NCBI GenBank assembly: GCA_030340625.1
Contig: JAOPHQ010006539.1
Span: 118,501 to 182,500 of the forward strand
Source of the DNA: Merluccius polli
Taxonomy: Eukaryota > Chordata > Actinopteri > Gadiformes > Merlucciidae
DNA length: 64,000 bases
Reading direction: 5' to 3'
Below are positions 7,698 through 18,755 of the stretch, in pieces. The notes under the pieces are model-generated. The model ran no database searches. It saw only the letters and a list, made by a program, of their open reading frames with translations, and was not told the DNA's origin. Positions within the stretch are counted from its first letter, which is position 1. Each line of letters opens with the position of its first letter. Both the position numbers and the translations under genes were made by a program.

Positions 7698-8619
7698 AGG
7701 CTCATTTATGCTCGACGTACGGACGTAATTGTACGCGTCCGTTTCTAACGTTGTTACCGTCACTGCTCACATACTTCCATGCGTCCTTTACGTTGGCATA
7801 GATGTTAACCAATACATCCACTAGGGGGCAGCGCAGAGTCAAAAGTTTATGACAACAAACCATAGACTGTAAAAAGAAAACAACAAACATGGCGACTATG
7901 GAGGAGGTCTTGATTATGTACATAATAAATAAAAGAAGAAAACGGGCTCGTTGTAAGAGGCGGTGGTCGGTAAGGCCGTTAAATTCATCGCGGCTGGAGG
8001 ACGGAGAGTTTTTCTCTCTCGTCCGTCCGATGCGATCTATGGACACAGAGCGCCACTTCCAGTATTTTCGGATGTCGGCTGGGGCGTTCGATGACTTGCT
8101 GCGCCGGGTGGCCCCTCACATCCAGCACAAACCATCACACAGCGCGCCTGTGAGTGTGGCGGAGAGGCTTGCTGTCACCCTGCGCTACCTTGCCACAGGA
8201 ATGAGCCAGCAAGCTTTGGCAGCAAGCTACAAGCTGGGTACCGCAACTGTGAGCTGCATAGTCAGGGAGGTGTGTGCTGCGATATGGACTGCGCTCGAAG
8301 ACGAGTTCGTGGCTTTTCCACAGGGGGAACAGTGGGAAGGGATCAGGAGAGAGTTTTGGGAGATGTGGCCTCACAGAGTCTATCTTCAAAAAGTTCAGCC
8401 ATCGTGTGTCTTCTTCTTCTGTCTCACACTGGCTCTAGGCTCCGTATCGGGTAGTGACGGCAACAGCGCCCCCACGGCTTCCGGTGGTACTGCTCCGTTT
8501 GGTGCGTATCCGTAAGCTTTGTGGAAACGGTCGAAAAACGGACGAAATGAACGCAGAGTACGGACGAAAGGCTCCGTCCGTATCCGTATGCGTATTTAAC
8601 GTTGAGCATAAATGAGCCT
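7698..8619 (+). mobile_element. PIF/Harbinger-type DNA transposon, internally deleted
   Basis: Terminal inverted repeats AGGCTCATTTATGCTC (7698-7713) and its complement GAGCATAAATGAGCCT (8604-8619). The flanks are TTA (7695-7697) and TTA (8620-8622), the 3-bp target duplication usual for this superfamily. The uninterrupted target is present in the neighbouring tandem copy (GGGTTAGGG at about 7486-7494), so the boundaries are exact. The 922-bp element carries only the N-terminal part of a transposase gene. Confidence 0.9.
7889..8515 (+). pseudogene. Harbinger transposase N-terminal fragment (HARBI1-like)
   Basis: 208-aa ORF. Residues about 55-145 match the helical N-terminal region of Harbinger transposases: RHFQYFRMSAGAFDDLL, VSVAERLAVTLRYLATG and a helix-turn-helix-like segment ALAASYKLGTATVSCIV, ending in FVAFP near residue 144. 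The catalytic DDE nuclease domain that should follow is missing; after about residue 165 the sequence is unrelated and low complexity. The gene lies inside exact Harbinger ends, so this is an internal deletion derivative that cannot transpose itself, though the remaining domain could in principle bind DNA. Confidence 0.8.
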
Positions 8620-8736
8620 TTAGGGTTGGGGTTAACGCACGTGCCCACACGTGCGCACCATGCGGATTTGCATGGCGCTTTAAAAAAATAAATAAAATAA
8701 AAGTATGACCCGCGCGCGTAACACCCCGCCCCACGC

Positions 8737-9699
8737 AAGCACGTGCGCGTGCAAAAAAGTGTCCTTTATATACTACTCACCCGGCGTTGACGCTGTATTT
8801 TTGACACGGCGGTGGACAAAGCTAACAAGTAAAGATATTAAACACAGCATAACAGCATTAGGCGTTGGCGTTTGCAAGGTAAACCCAATTCTTCCTAATG
8901 TCAATAAACTATCTAGCTTGTGCATTAGATTCTTTCCCAACATTTCCCAATGATTACTTTAACCAGGTCATTGCAAATGTTCAAAGAACATTTGTCTGAC
9001 TTAAGCCAATTCGACAATTAAACAAATAAAACTAAAAAACTAAAAACAAAAACATCAAAATCAAAATGCAATCTATTTCAACAAAACACATGGAAAGCAA
9101 GACATGGTTGTTTCCAAAGGCCGAACTCTACGCCCAGCGAGCAGATAGCGTTTAGATTTTATGACTAAGATAACCTCAAGGTCCCAGGTCATGGGAGAGA
9201 GCTCTTAACAATTAGCACTTAGGTTTGTCTCCTTTAATTTACACCTTTAGCCTGGTTTATCTGTCTCTAAGTTGTAAGAGGACACCTCTGTGTTCCTCTC
9301 CTAGAGCAGACTCATTCTTTATGTTAAGGATGAGTGAATATGATGTACAAAAGAAATGAGGAAAACAACCTGTAAATGTATAACAGAAAATAAACATATT
9401 CCCCCCTCGTGACTTTGAAGAAGTCACGCAAAACTAGCAAAGTTAAGCATGTTGCATTCATTCTTCCCGCTTGTATTGTCCTTTATATATTGATGATAAT
9501 AACATAAAATATATATGACAGTGATTCTGGGTCCTAGTTTATCAAGCTTTTTGGAACAACTAATTTAGTCTTCTAGTGTTACCTTTGAATCTTATGCCCA
9601 CATTATTTGATTTACTTTTAGACTAGGTAAACTTATTCAATTGTTCTAATAAGGCCAAATTCATGAGCTAGTCTCGCCCCACTGGAAGAGCTCTTCCCA
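8737..9699. other. No recognisable gene
   Basis: AT-rich sequence without a convincing ORF or terminal repeat pair. A small hairpin GTGACTTTGAAGAAGTCAC lies at about 9409-9427. Otherwise nothing identified. Confidence 0.5.
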
Positions 9700-9995
9700 G
9701 TTAGATTAGATTAGATTCAACTTTATTGTCATTACACATGTATAAATACAGGGCAACGAAATGCAGTTTAGTGTCTAATCAGAAGTGCAAAGAGCAGCAA
9801 GTGCAATAAATAAATACGTACAGTATGTGCAAAAATACGTATATACAGTGTGAGCAATATATAGGAGAGCAATATAAACAGTATGAACAGTACTATATGT
9901 ACAATATACAGGAGGGCAGTATAAAAAGTATAAACAGTATGAACCTTATAGAACATAAAACAGTAGCCTATAGTGCAGTATAAGGAGTATAGAGT
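9700..9995 (-). repeat. 3' end of L2-type LINE B
   Basis: Starts with (TTAGA)n and CAACTTTATTGTCATT, then CAGGGCAACGAAATGCAGTTT, typical of the 3' terminus of fish L2-group LINEs read on the minus strand, followed by the short ATATACAG / CAGTATGAAC-type repeats of the 3' UTR. The same UTR appears to resume at about 13236-13289 (GTATGCATAATGG, CAGATGTAGGGCAAT), implying that LINE A inserted into it. Confidence 0.65.
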
Positions 9996-10201
9996 AGTAT
10001 TCAAGTCAAGGTTTATTTCATCCATTTACATGGAAATTACATTGCTGTGCACTCCGTCATGCCCACATAAAACACATAATAAAAAATAAAATAGCCTCCG
10101 TAGAGGGTACACTAAGACATACCTGTGCCGGTAGTTACAGGCACTGATACAGAACATTTAACATAGTACAACAAATAAATTAGCATAAGACAGACACATA
10201 A

Positions 10202-11494
10202 TTAAGAGAGTTCTACAAATGTACGATTAACGTGCTCATTGTGCTGCCTAATCGCTTGTGGTATAAAGGAGAGGGCATACCGCTTAGTGCGTGTCAGAGG
10301 TGCTCTTAGCCGACCACTACGCTCTATGACTTTGCTCTCCAGACAAGTATGGAGAGAGTGACCAGGATCCTGCATAATCTTAGTGGTCATTTTTTCCAAG
10401 CGCTCCTGATAAACACTATCTAAAGTAATTTTCAGCCCCGCCATGTTGCCTGCCCTTTTGTTCACTTTATCAATCTTTTTCTTCTCAGTAACCCCCACAT
10501 TCCCTCCCCACCCAACAAGACAGTAGCTCCACACACTGCATATCACAGACATAGCAAACATCTTCATAACCTCAGAGTTCACGTTAAAAAGCTTCAGCTT
10601 CCTCATACAGTACAAACGTGGACTCAGTTTGACCAGCAGTGATGAAACATGGTCAGACCATGTCAGTTTATCATTAAAAACAACCCCCAGGTATTTGTAT
10701 GTATTCACTCTCTCTACAATTGCCCCTTTAACTTCAACTTCCACTGCCACCGAGGTTCCCTTATTTCTTCTAAAATCTATCACTAGTTCTTTTGTTTTCT
10801 TGACATTTAGCTCTAGAAAATGACTGTCACAATACTCCACAAAGGAGTTTATCTCTTTTCTGTAGTGGCTATCATCATCCTGTCTAATAAGACCTAGTAA
10901 AGCGGTATCATCTGCAAATTTCACTACTTGACAGCTTGGGTGAAGGGGGCGGTAGTCTGAGGTGTAAATAGTAAATAAAAAAGGAGATAGGACTGTACCC
11001 TGCGGAGAACCTGTATTGGTAGTGATCTTACCTGACTTTGTACTTGCGTTCAACTTGACAAATTGGGTTCTATTCTCTAAGAAGTTTAGGATAAACAAAC
11101 TGAGAGCCCTTGGTACCATCATTGTTATAAGCTTTTCAACCATAATGTGTGGTTGGATGGTGTTAAAAGCTGAGCTAAAGTCATAGTATAGGATCTTAAC
11201 ACAGTGGCCATTAGTGTCCAGATGTGAGTAAATCTGATCAAGTTTGAAAATAATAGCATCCTCTGCCCCCCTTCCTGTCTGGTAAGCAAACTGACAGGGA
11301 TCCAGGTATTTCTCTACATGTGGCTTTAAGTTATTTAAAACAATTTTTTCACACACTTTCATAATGACCGAGGTTAGGGCCACTGGTCTCAGGTCATTCA
11401 TACACTCCACTGTTTTCTTTTTAGGTACCGGTATGATACAGGATTCCTTCCATAAATCAGGCAAAACATTAAGGGAAAAACAATAATTAAACAT
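10202..11494 (-). pseudogene. LINE A reverse transcriptase region
   Basis: 430 codons in one frame. RT motifs in order: PVPKKKTVECMNDLRPVALT, CQFAYQTGRGAEDAI, motif A YYDFSSAFNTIQP, motif B SPQGTVLSPFLF, catalytic motif C FADDTALLG, then the ELNVKKTKELVIDFR segment and a thumb-like region with YKYLGVVFNDKLTWS. This is the L2/CR1-group arrangement. The frame differs from that of the upstream endonuclease ORF; a short stretch around 11495-11540, after KAAGP, is missing or frameshifted, so the polyprotein is broken. The catalytic aspartates are preserved. Confidence 0.88.
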
Positions 11495-11532
11495 GGTGGA
11501 AAAAATGCTGGCTAATTGGAAGGCACAGCTTT

Positions 11533-13116
11533 TCAGCTGGGACCTGCCGCTTTGGAGGCCCTTAGCTTTCTAAACATATTACACACCTCACGTTCATCAG
11601 TTTGTAGGGTACAATCCCCTTCCGTGGTGTTAAGTAACTGCTCTCTCAGCTTGGCCCTTTCCTTAGAGAAGTCAATTTTATCAAATCTATTGTAAAATGT
11701 ATTTAAATCATTTGCATATTCCATGGTGCCATTCAGTTGATGCCTTTCAGGTTTTCCCTTGCCTACATACCCACTCATAAGCTTCATGCCATCCCACACC
11801 TTCTTCATATTATTCTCTCTAAAATGGTTTTCTACTTCACATTTATACCTATATTTTTCCTTATTGATTTCTTTTCTAAGTTCTTTCTGAACTGTTTTTA
11901 AAAGTTCTTTATCTCCTTTTACAAAGGCTTTTTTCTTTAGTCTTATCAACCTTCTAATCTCTTCGTTCATCCACGGTTTACAATTTGCATAAACCTTGAC
12001 CTGTTTCTCTAGGGCAACTACATCGACACAAAAATTAATATATCCACAAACAGACTCAGTCAGTTCATTTATGTCTTTTGCAGTATTCTCAAAAACCGCC
12101 CATTCAGTTTCTTCAAATACATCCTGCAGTCTCTCAATCACGTCGTCAGTCATCTTTTTGACAGCAACCGTTCTCGTTTTCTGTCTCTGAACCAGCGGTA
12201 TGTATTTGGGACAAAGCAACACCAAGTTATGGTCTGCCTTGCCAAGATTTGGCAACTGTCTAGACAAATAAGCGTCCTTTATTTTGGTGTAGCAGCAGTC
12301 AAGTAGCGCATTCCCTCTAGTGTTGCATTTGACGTGTTGGTAATAATGTGACCCGTTGGGTTTTACTACACAATGGTTAAAGTCCCCGGTTATCATGATA
12401 AACGCATCTGGAGATGCTAATTCAATCCTATGCACGGCCTCATGTATTTCCTCTGCAGCCTCCTTGGCTACATTCTTATTTGGGACATACACCGCCATCA
12501 GAATCACATGAGAAAACTCCCGAGGGATGTAGAAAGGACGTATGTTGACAGTCAATATTTCTACATTTGGAGTGCATGTATGTGACTTAATAGACGTGTT
12601 GTTTGGGTGACAGTAATCCTCGTTAACGTAAACCATAAGTCCGCCCCCTCCATGTTTCATTGAATCCGCTGTTCTATCTCCCCGGAAAACTTTAAATCCA
12701 TCCATCTCCACAAGTTCATCGGTGTGGGTCCTTGTAAGCCATGTTTCGGTAAAAGCCATTAAGCTTATGGATCTAAATTCATGTAACGAGACATTTGCTC
12801 TTAGTTCATCCATTTTGTTTCCGATCGATTGCACATTGCCCATAATCAAGGACGGAATATACGGCCGGCATTTTCGTGATTTTAGTCTCTTTAAAATCCC
12901 CCCTGCTTTACCTCTTCTGCGCCGTCTTATCTCCTTCGGGATCTGGAACTTTGGAAAGCTGCCTGGCGTACTTTTCCGTTGTTGTTCCAGAGACGCACCA
13001 ATCTCTCTTAACTCCGCAGCTGAGTAACAAACTCTCGCGGCTGAGCATTCTCGATTATCCAAAGCTTGCAGTATGTATATGCAGAGCAGCAACAGTAAAC
13101 ACTTATCGATGTCCAT
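11533..13116 (-). pseudogene. LINE A apurinic-type endonuclease and linker
   Basis: Begins with a hydrophobic leader-like stretch (CLLLLLCIYILQAL) and a basic RRRRRGKAGG region, then an APE-type endonuclease: LIMGNVQSIGNKMDEL, LMAFTETWL (catalytic Glu), GGLMVYV, MITGDFNH (Asp/Asn), and NLGKADHNLVL (catalytic Asp-His). A charged linker (KKAFVKGDKELLKTVQKELRKEINKEKYRYKCEVE) leads to LRASKAAGPS, where RT motif 0/1 should begin but a stop intervenes. Together with the next ORF it encodes the ORF2 of an L2-group LINE. Confidence 0.85.
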
Positions 13117-13235
13117 TGTAGCCTCTTATAATAAAACAATTAGACGAACTTTGGGCATAGTAACGCGGGGTAACAGCGTGGTCTGCCACAAGAGCAGCGA
13201 CCTGACAGACAGACAGAATTCATCTCTTCATATTA

Positions 13236-13289
13236 ATAGTATGCATAATGGTAATAACAGATGTAGGGCAATAAACAGATAGTATGAAC
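13236..13289 (-). repeat. Internal piece of LINE B 3' UTR with hAT target duplication
   Basis: GTATGCATAATGG...CAGATGTAGGGCAATAAACAGATA belongs to the 3' UTR of the L2-type LINE that continues at 29914. The last 8 bp, GTATGAAC (13282-13289), recur at 29906-29913 and are the target duplication of the inserted hAT. Confidence 0.6.
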
Positions 13290-14476
13290 TAGGCCTGCAC
13301 GATTAATCGAATTTTCATCGTCATCGCGATGTGAACGTTCGCGATAAACACATAGCAAAAGCTGGTCTATAATGCGATAAGTTCGCCATGCACACTCGGC
13401 GTGGCATTCTGACATTTGGGGCCATGCATGCACACACTAGTCAATCAGATGACGCCAAGCTCCGCTGACGTTCCTGCAGGATAACGCTACGTAAAGATAG
13501 CGTTGCGGCTGCGGCGCGCCGCTCCTGGGACGCTGCTGAGACGTTCCGCAGCGGCCCGGTGGAAATACTTTCATTGACTAGAGTGGCAGCGATCAGCAGC
13601 GGTGACCGCGACGCAGCCGTAACGCGACGCTCACGTCCCCTACAGCGTAGCGCTGCGAGGCGGCTGGATTCGCGGGATCACGCGAGAACTACAAGACCAC
13701 GCGAGAATCAGGAGACCACGCGATCATTTGTAGATGTCAAAATAGAACAAACAAATAAAAGGTTACTTTGCCTTTCCGAAGTTGACTTGCAGTTGCTTTG
13801 TCTGTCAGAAGTTGATTTGCTGTTGATTTGGTCGTTTTTCCTAGATTTGTGTGCTTCTACCATGAGTTGGTAGACGATATATAGTAAATGTTTACTTTTT
13901 TGTCTGGTTTAATTGTGTTTAGTGTTGTTTATTGTTGTTATGTCCTAATGTGTTGTGCTGTAGCCTATAGACAAAGTCAGTTATAAACGACGATTTGGCC
14001 GTGTTCAATCGGGAGGGTGGTTTTATTTTGAAAATTGACCGGATGCTCTATGGCTTTTACTATTTCACTTCCTGCCCGGTCGGTCTGCTTTGTTTAACCC
14101 CTCAGACCCGCATTATGTTCCAAGGTTGTGAAAAATATAATAATGACTTTTTCCCATCCTTAATGCACCCAGAAATGAGAATCAGAAAAAAAAATGTTTT
14201 AATCAAAACTCTGGACATGTCCGAATGGACATCGGGTCCGAACAGTTGTTGAAATACCAACATCATATAACAACATCATACTTATTTTTGTCTTATAATT
14301 GTCACATTGACATCAAATAGAACATGAACCTGAACAGTTCAAATGATGTTTTTTGTAAGATTCAAACAGCTTTACAACATAACATATATTTTATTTTTTA
14401 TTTTTTTGTTTGTTTGTTTGGTTACAATTTACTAACAAAAATAACTTTAGAATCTCACATTTCTGTCACTTCAGCC

Positions 14477-16078
14477 TCATTTTCTGTGGGCATCTTTGAA
14501 GCAATTTCTCTGTGACACAAAACAAAAGTGCACCTGGCACTTGTCACAGTAGACGTGCGTTTTTCCTGAACAGCCTGGCAATTTGCACCTTGTTGCTTCT
14601 TTCTTTGCATCATAATTTGGCATGTGGTCCAGCATGTCAGTCTGCACCTCTTGAATGGGCCGTTTTTCCACAGCTCCTCTCTTTTTTGGTGGCTCCTCAT
14701 GGTGAGTTGGACTTGTACATGGACTGGGTGTGTTGGAACTGCTCGGCCTCCCTCGTTTTCTCAATGCTTGGGGCTTCCCCATGCGCACGAGAGCTTCTGC
14801 CACATTCAATTTGAATTCAAGGAGATCCATGACTTGCTGTGGGGGAGTGCCCTGGCGCTCTTTATCTCTGCGATACTCAAGCCAGCTGTTCACTACAGCA
14901 ACATCAAAGGCATGAGTGATCATGCGCAGTGACCATTTGCGGGACCGGATGGTAATCCTGTAAAGGCTGATGAGCTGATCAAGCTTGTCCACCCCTCCCA
15001 TGGCCTCATTGTATTTCTTCACCACCTCTGGACGCTTGACCTTAACAAACTGCTTTTCTTTCTTCTCCCACCTAGAAACTTCATCTTCATCTCCTACACC
15101 AACAAAGTTGGAGGCCAGCACAACAGAGCGGTTATCAAACCACTTTACTAGAACCACCTTTCCATCCCTACTCCTCACTACATCGTGGTTCCCTCGCTCT
15201 TTCTTTGACATTTCTTTGTCACTCTTCAGTGGAGGCTTTGCAAAGCGGACAACCCTAGCTGTGCCAGCCGCATGGATTTTCTTTTCTGCTAGCACTTCAA
15301 GGACATTGTAGGTGGTGAAGAAGTTGTCAAAAAAGAGCTTGTGGTTAGGAGTCTGGATTCTCTGGCACAGGTGGGCAACCACACCTGCTCCATGGCCTAA
15401 AACCTTCTTGCTCTGCTCAGAGAGCTCTGTTTTGGCACCTTGATAGATGAGGAAATCATAAGCAAGGCCACTTTTGCCACAGAGGAAATATATCTTGACA
15501 CCCCATGGTTCTGGCTTCCCTTTGATATACTGAAGCACAGAAAGTTTCCCCCTGAAAGGCACAATCTGCTCATCAATAGCGAGATGTTCCTCCACTTGCA
15601 GCTCTAGACAGCGTTTCCTTATGGAATCATAGAGTGGTCTGACCTTGTAGAACACATCAGTGTTTTCAGAGGGCCTCTCATTGTTGTTCACCACATGCAT
15701 GTTGGAGCGAAGCTGGAAAAATCGGTCACGAGACAGGGTGTCCCGGAAAAGGCCGATATTGAGAGTGGAAGACCAGTACATTCGCACTCTTGGCAAACCC
15801 AGTGCCCCCATTGCCAAATGTAGACCAACAAGGGCTTCAATCTCAGAAACTGATGCATGTTTATACCCCCTGACTGCAGTTTGTTCTGCATAGATGTTAG
15901 TCATTGTTGTCATCAGCTGGAACATCTCACTGGGAACATACTCCTTGAAGTAGTCATATGGTGTTAGTGGCTCAGGGCGCTCAGGAGCTTCAGGACTTTC
16001 CCATGTCGTGTTTACTGGGGTAAAGGGGGTGCGACGCCACTCAATATCACTCTTCCTCGTGATGCAAAAAGGCCATCC
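14477..16078 (-). CDS. piggyBac transposase (PGBD-like)
   Basis: 482 aa from the first ATG at 15925, but the frame is open up to about 16078, so the homologous region starts earlier. The DDE_Tnp_1_7 core has Asp118 (LAIDEQIVPFRGK), Asp200 (KLFFDNFFTTY) and Asp313/Asp316 (AMGGVDKLDQL), the piggyBac catalytic aspartates. The C-terminus has the cysteine-rich, cross-braced zinc domain: CKLPGCSGKTHVYCDKCQVHFC. An acidic N-terminal region (DRDEAEVPLVGEEVEIEAVEG, split here for length) lies in a different frame at 16012-16218 and probably is the natural N-terminus, joined through an intron or separated by a frameshift. The catalytic and DNA-binding parts are intact. Confidence 0.85.
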   Translation of the reverse strand, partial: GWPFCITRKSDIEWRRTPFTPVNTTWESPEAPERPEPLTPYDYFKEYVPSEMFQLMTTMTNIYAEQTAVRGYKHASVSEIEALVGLHLAMGALGLPRVRMYWSSTLNIGLFRDTLSRDRFFQLRSNMHVVNNNERPSENTDVFYKVRPLYDSIRKRCLELQVEEHLAIDEQIVPFRGKLSVLQYIKGKPEPWGVKIYFLCGKSGLAYDFLIYQGAKTELSEQSKKVLGHGAGVVAHLCQRIQTPNHKLFFDNFFTTYNVLEVLAEKKIHAAGTARVVRFAKPPLKSDKEMSKKERGNHDVVRSRDGKVVLVKWFDNRSVVLASNFVGVGDEDEVSRWEKKEKQFVKVKRPEVVKKYNEAMGGVDKLDQLISLYRITIRSRKWSLRMITHAFDVAVVNSWLEYRRDKERQGTPPQQVMDLLEFKLNVAEALVRMGKPQALRKRGRPSSSNTPSPCTSPTHHEEPPKKRGAVEKRPIQEVQTDMLDHMPNYDAKKEATRCKLPGCSGKTHVYCDKCQVHFCFVSQRNCFKDAHRK

Positions 16079-16218
16079 TCAAGCAACAGATTTCTATCTG
16101 TCTCCTCAGACTCATAATCATCTCTGTCCTCCTCATCCTGACCTTCCACTGCCTCAATCTCAACTTCTTCCCCTACCAATGGTACCTCTGCCTCATCCCT
16201 GTCTTCCCCTGAAATCAT
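16012..16218 (-). CDS. Acidic N-terminal segment of the piggyBac transposase
   Basis: 68 aa, very rich in Glu/Asp, ending in LLLEDGLFASRG before shifting out of register with the transposase frame. piggyBac-like transposases commonly begin with a short acidic domain. No conclusion is possible on whether a splice or a frameshift connects it to the downstream frame. Confidence 0.45.
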   Translation of the reverse strand: MISGEDRDEAEVPLVGEEVEIEAVEGQDEEDRDDYESEETDRNLLLEDGLFASRGRVILSGVAPPLPQ

Positions 16219-17388
16219 TAGCAGAACATTATCTGTCTGTGCTACAGTATGTCACCATACTGTTCCTGAGTATGTAAGGGCCCTAAACTTTGTATGTATG
16301 TATGTATGTATTTACTTATTTATCTATGTATTTATTTATTTATTTTATATTGTACATGTGATATTAATACAGAATTAAACATGACTATTTTTCAATATGA
16401 CATTCACTGACTTTCTACACTCACCAACTCTTGGAAATCTATCAGCATCTCCATCTTCCTCATCGCTTTCCAAAATGCAATATCAGAGATATGTCCATTG
16501 TCAATCAGTTCAAAGACTTCAAGGGCTGTATATTCTGCATATGGAATATTTTCAACTGATTATCAACTTATTCTCTTGTTCTGATGTACTGTTTTTATAG
16601 TAATAAGGTCATTCATCAATACAGGCGAATTGAGTTCAATAACATGGTTTCAGACCCACTGTCCATTCTAATGGACATCGATATTTGAAAAAATCCTGTG
16701 TAAAAACTTGCACTGAAACATGTGATATTACACTTCTATTCATACATTCCATCTTTCAATAATATATCAAAACTATGAAATCTTCACACAAATATCTATA
16801 AATGTGAATAAAACTGTTGAAAATGATCCTTACTTCGACGTGTGGGATGAAGCCCTGCCATGCCTCTATTCCATGTGGTGGATTTCTTTCATACGTCAAC
16901 AAGCAAAGCTATACTGCCGTTTCATTGGTTGTTGAACGTCCAATTATATGGACTTGAGGTTTCAAGTGGTGTTAAATGTTGGAAAAAGTTTTAAAAAAAA
17001 TAAAAATTAAAAAAATTAAAAAAGGCCCTGTCATGTGACGTCCATTGTAATGGACGCAGGGTCTGAAGGGGTTGATGCGTTTCAGCAGCGGCTCGCGTCA
17101 AAAATAGAACGCTACGTAAAGATAGCGCCGCTGCTGGGACGTTCCGCAGCGCGCCCGGTGGAAATGCTTTCATTGACTAGAGTGGCAGCGATCAGCAGCG
17201 GTGACCGCGATGCTCACGTCCCCGGTGACGCGAGCCGCTGCTGAACCGCGTCAATTTAAACAGAGCAGACCGACCGGGCAGGAAGTGAAATAGTAAAAGC
17301 CATAGAGCATCCGTTCAGTTTTCAAAATAAAAACACCCTCCCGATCGAACACGGCCACACATCGTTGTCGTTTATAACTGACTTTGTC

Positions 17389-17818
17389 TAGTGATGGGTC
17401 GTTCGCGAACGAACCAGTTCGAACGAACGACTCTTTAAAGTGAACGAACTGACCTCGTTCGCCACTCTCGTTCGCGTCGTTCGTCTCGTTCGCTCGTTCG
17501 CTGAGTCTCTCTGACGCTGTGTTCCCACCAAACGCGATGAACGCGATTTAGTCGCGCGTAAAATGAAATCGCGTCGCGCTAGACGCTCCAGTTTTGACGC
17601 TGGTCCAATATGCCAAAAAACGCCTCATCGCGGCATCGCGGCATCGCATCGGGCGACGAGCCCGCCCAAACAACAACATTTCTTCCGCCATTTCATTCTC
17701 TCGTCGACCATGGCTGAGATAACCACCTGCTCTGCCCAGAACTGGTGCTTCATAGCCGGCCATAACCTCGTTGTTATCCAGTGGAAAACAATCGCTAAAA
17801 AAAAAGAAGTAAAAAAGA

Positions 17819-17851
<33 letters not shown>

Positions 17852-18720
17852 CCCCCAACTTTGATTATGGTCAATATATAATATAATATCATATCATATA
17901 AAACATGTATCATTGTGCAACACTGTGTACGTCCGTACGTCAGCACGTCAGCACGTCGGTGACGATCTCAAAGGTGATTGGCTGTCGCGGCGCGTCTTCA
18001 CGCGAATTCGCCGCAAAAGTTCAATTATTTCAACTCGAGCGATGAAGCGTCATCGCGCCGGGCGACGCGATGGAAGCGATTTTTCGCGGCCAACGCGTCC
18101 ATCGCGCCGCGCTATCGCGTCCATCGCATCGCCCGGCGCGATGACGCGTCTAATCGCGTGTTTGCATTGACTTTACATGTAATCTCGACGCGCGATGAAG
18201 CGTCATCGCGTTTGGTGGGAACACAGCGTGACGCGCTGATTCGCGGCGCCGCTGATTCGCGAGTCGTTCGCTGACTGATTGACTCGAGGACTGAGACGTC
18301 ACTCACGACTCGTCATCACGAGAGCCAGCCAATGTATGTTGTTTGTCTGTCTGTGAGTCTAGGACGCTTTCGAATGGTTGACACATTAACAATACCACTT
18401 TCACATTTGAATATTGCCTTTTACATTTACATATCAGTGAAATGGTAAATACATGCTGTCTTTGTATTTTCTGTGTCATGCCAGATTAATAAAATATTTG
18501 AATGTCTCGTCAATCTGTCTCGTTCTTTCATGCTTCCTTCTCACGCACGCGACCCGGCCGGGACCCCCACCTTGGTGGATCTTGGTCTTGAGTGGGGGTG
18601 GCCAATGGCCATCTTCACAATAGTAAATAAAATATGCCCAGAATAAACACAACTGTACATCATTAACTTTAAAACTCATCATTGCTAAATCAAGTCTATA
18701 ATCTACTACGCCCCCCCCCC

Positions 18721-18755
<35 letters not shown>

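Larger units (their letters stand above)
7392..8736. repeat. Tandem duplication (~219-bp unit) with G-run and telomere-like motif
   Basis: Copy 1 spans 7392-7610, copy 2 starts at 7611 and resumes after an inserted element to about 8736. Shared landmarks in order: CGCATAC(A/G)CTTTGATTGTC, TTGCAACAGCCTGGC, GGCGAGTTGTTT followed by a G-run (21 Gs in copy 1, 9 in copy 2), TAGGGTTAGGGTTGGGG, an octamer-like GGATTTGCATGGCGC and ACCCGCGCGCGTAACACC. The two copies differ by scattered substitutions and by G-run length. Confidence 0.85.
9996..13235 (-). mobile_element. L2/CR1-group LINE A
   Basis: Minus-strand LINE with an endonuclease plus reverse transcriptase coding region (13116 to 10202) and a 3' end beginning CAAGTCAAGGTTTATTT on the plus strand. 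It lies between two pieces of the 3' UTR of LINE B. Boundaries are approximate: no clear target duplication, although TAGTAT occurs on both sides (about 9988 and 13239). Confidence 0.65.
14098..17071 (-). mobile_element. piggyBac-type DNA transposon
   Basis: Left end CCCCTCAGACCCGC follows TTAA (14094-14097). The right end GGGTCTGAAGGGG (17059-17071) is followed by TTGA, a one-base-altered TTAA. The inverted ends and TTAA target identify piggyBac. It interrupts the centre of the fold-back hAT at its TTTAAA-like core (compare TGTTTAAA at about 17256). A transposase gene lies on the minus strand. Confidence 0.85.

Noticed and set aside
9409..9427. GTGACTTTGAAGAAGTCAC hairpin as a functional RNA
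   Set aside because: Too short, with no surrounding structure or context.
17913..18306. Arg-rich ORFs within the 714-bp TIR element
   Set aside because: Arise from CGCGATG words on both strands; no family resemblance.
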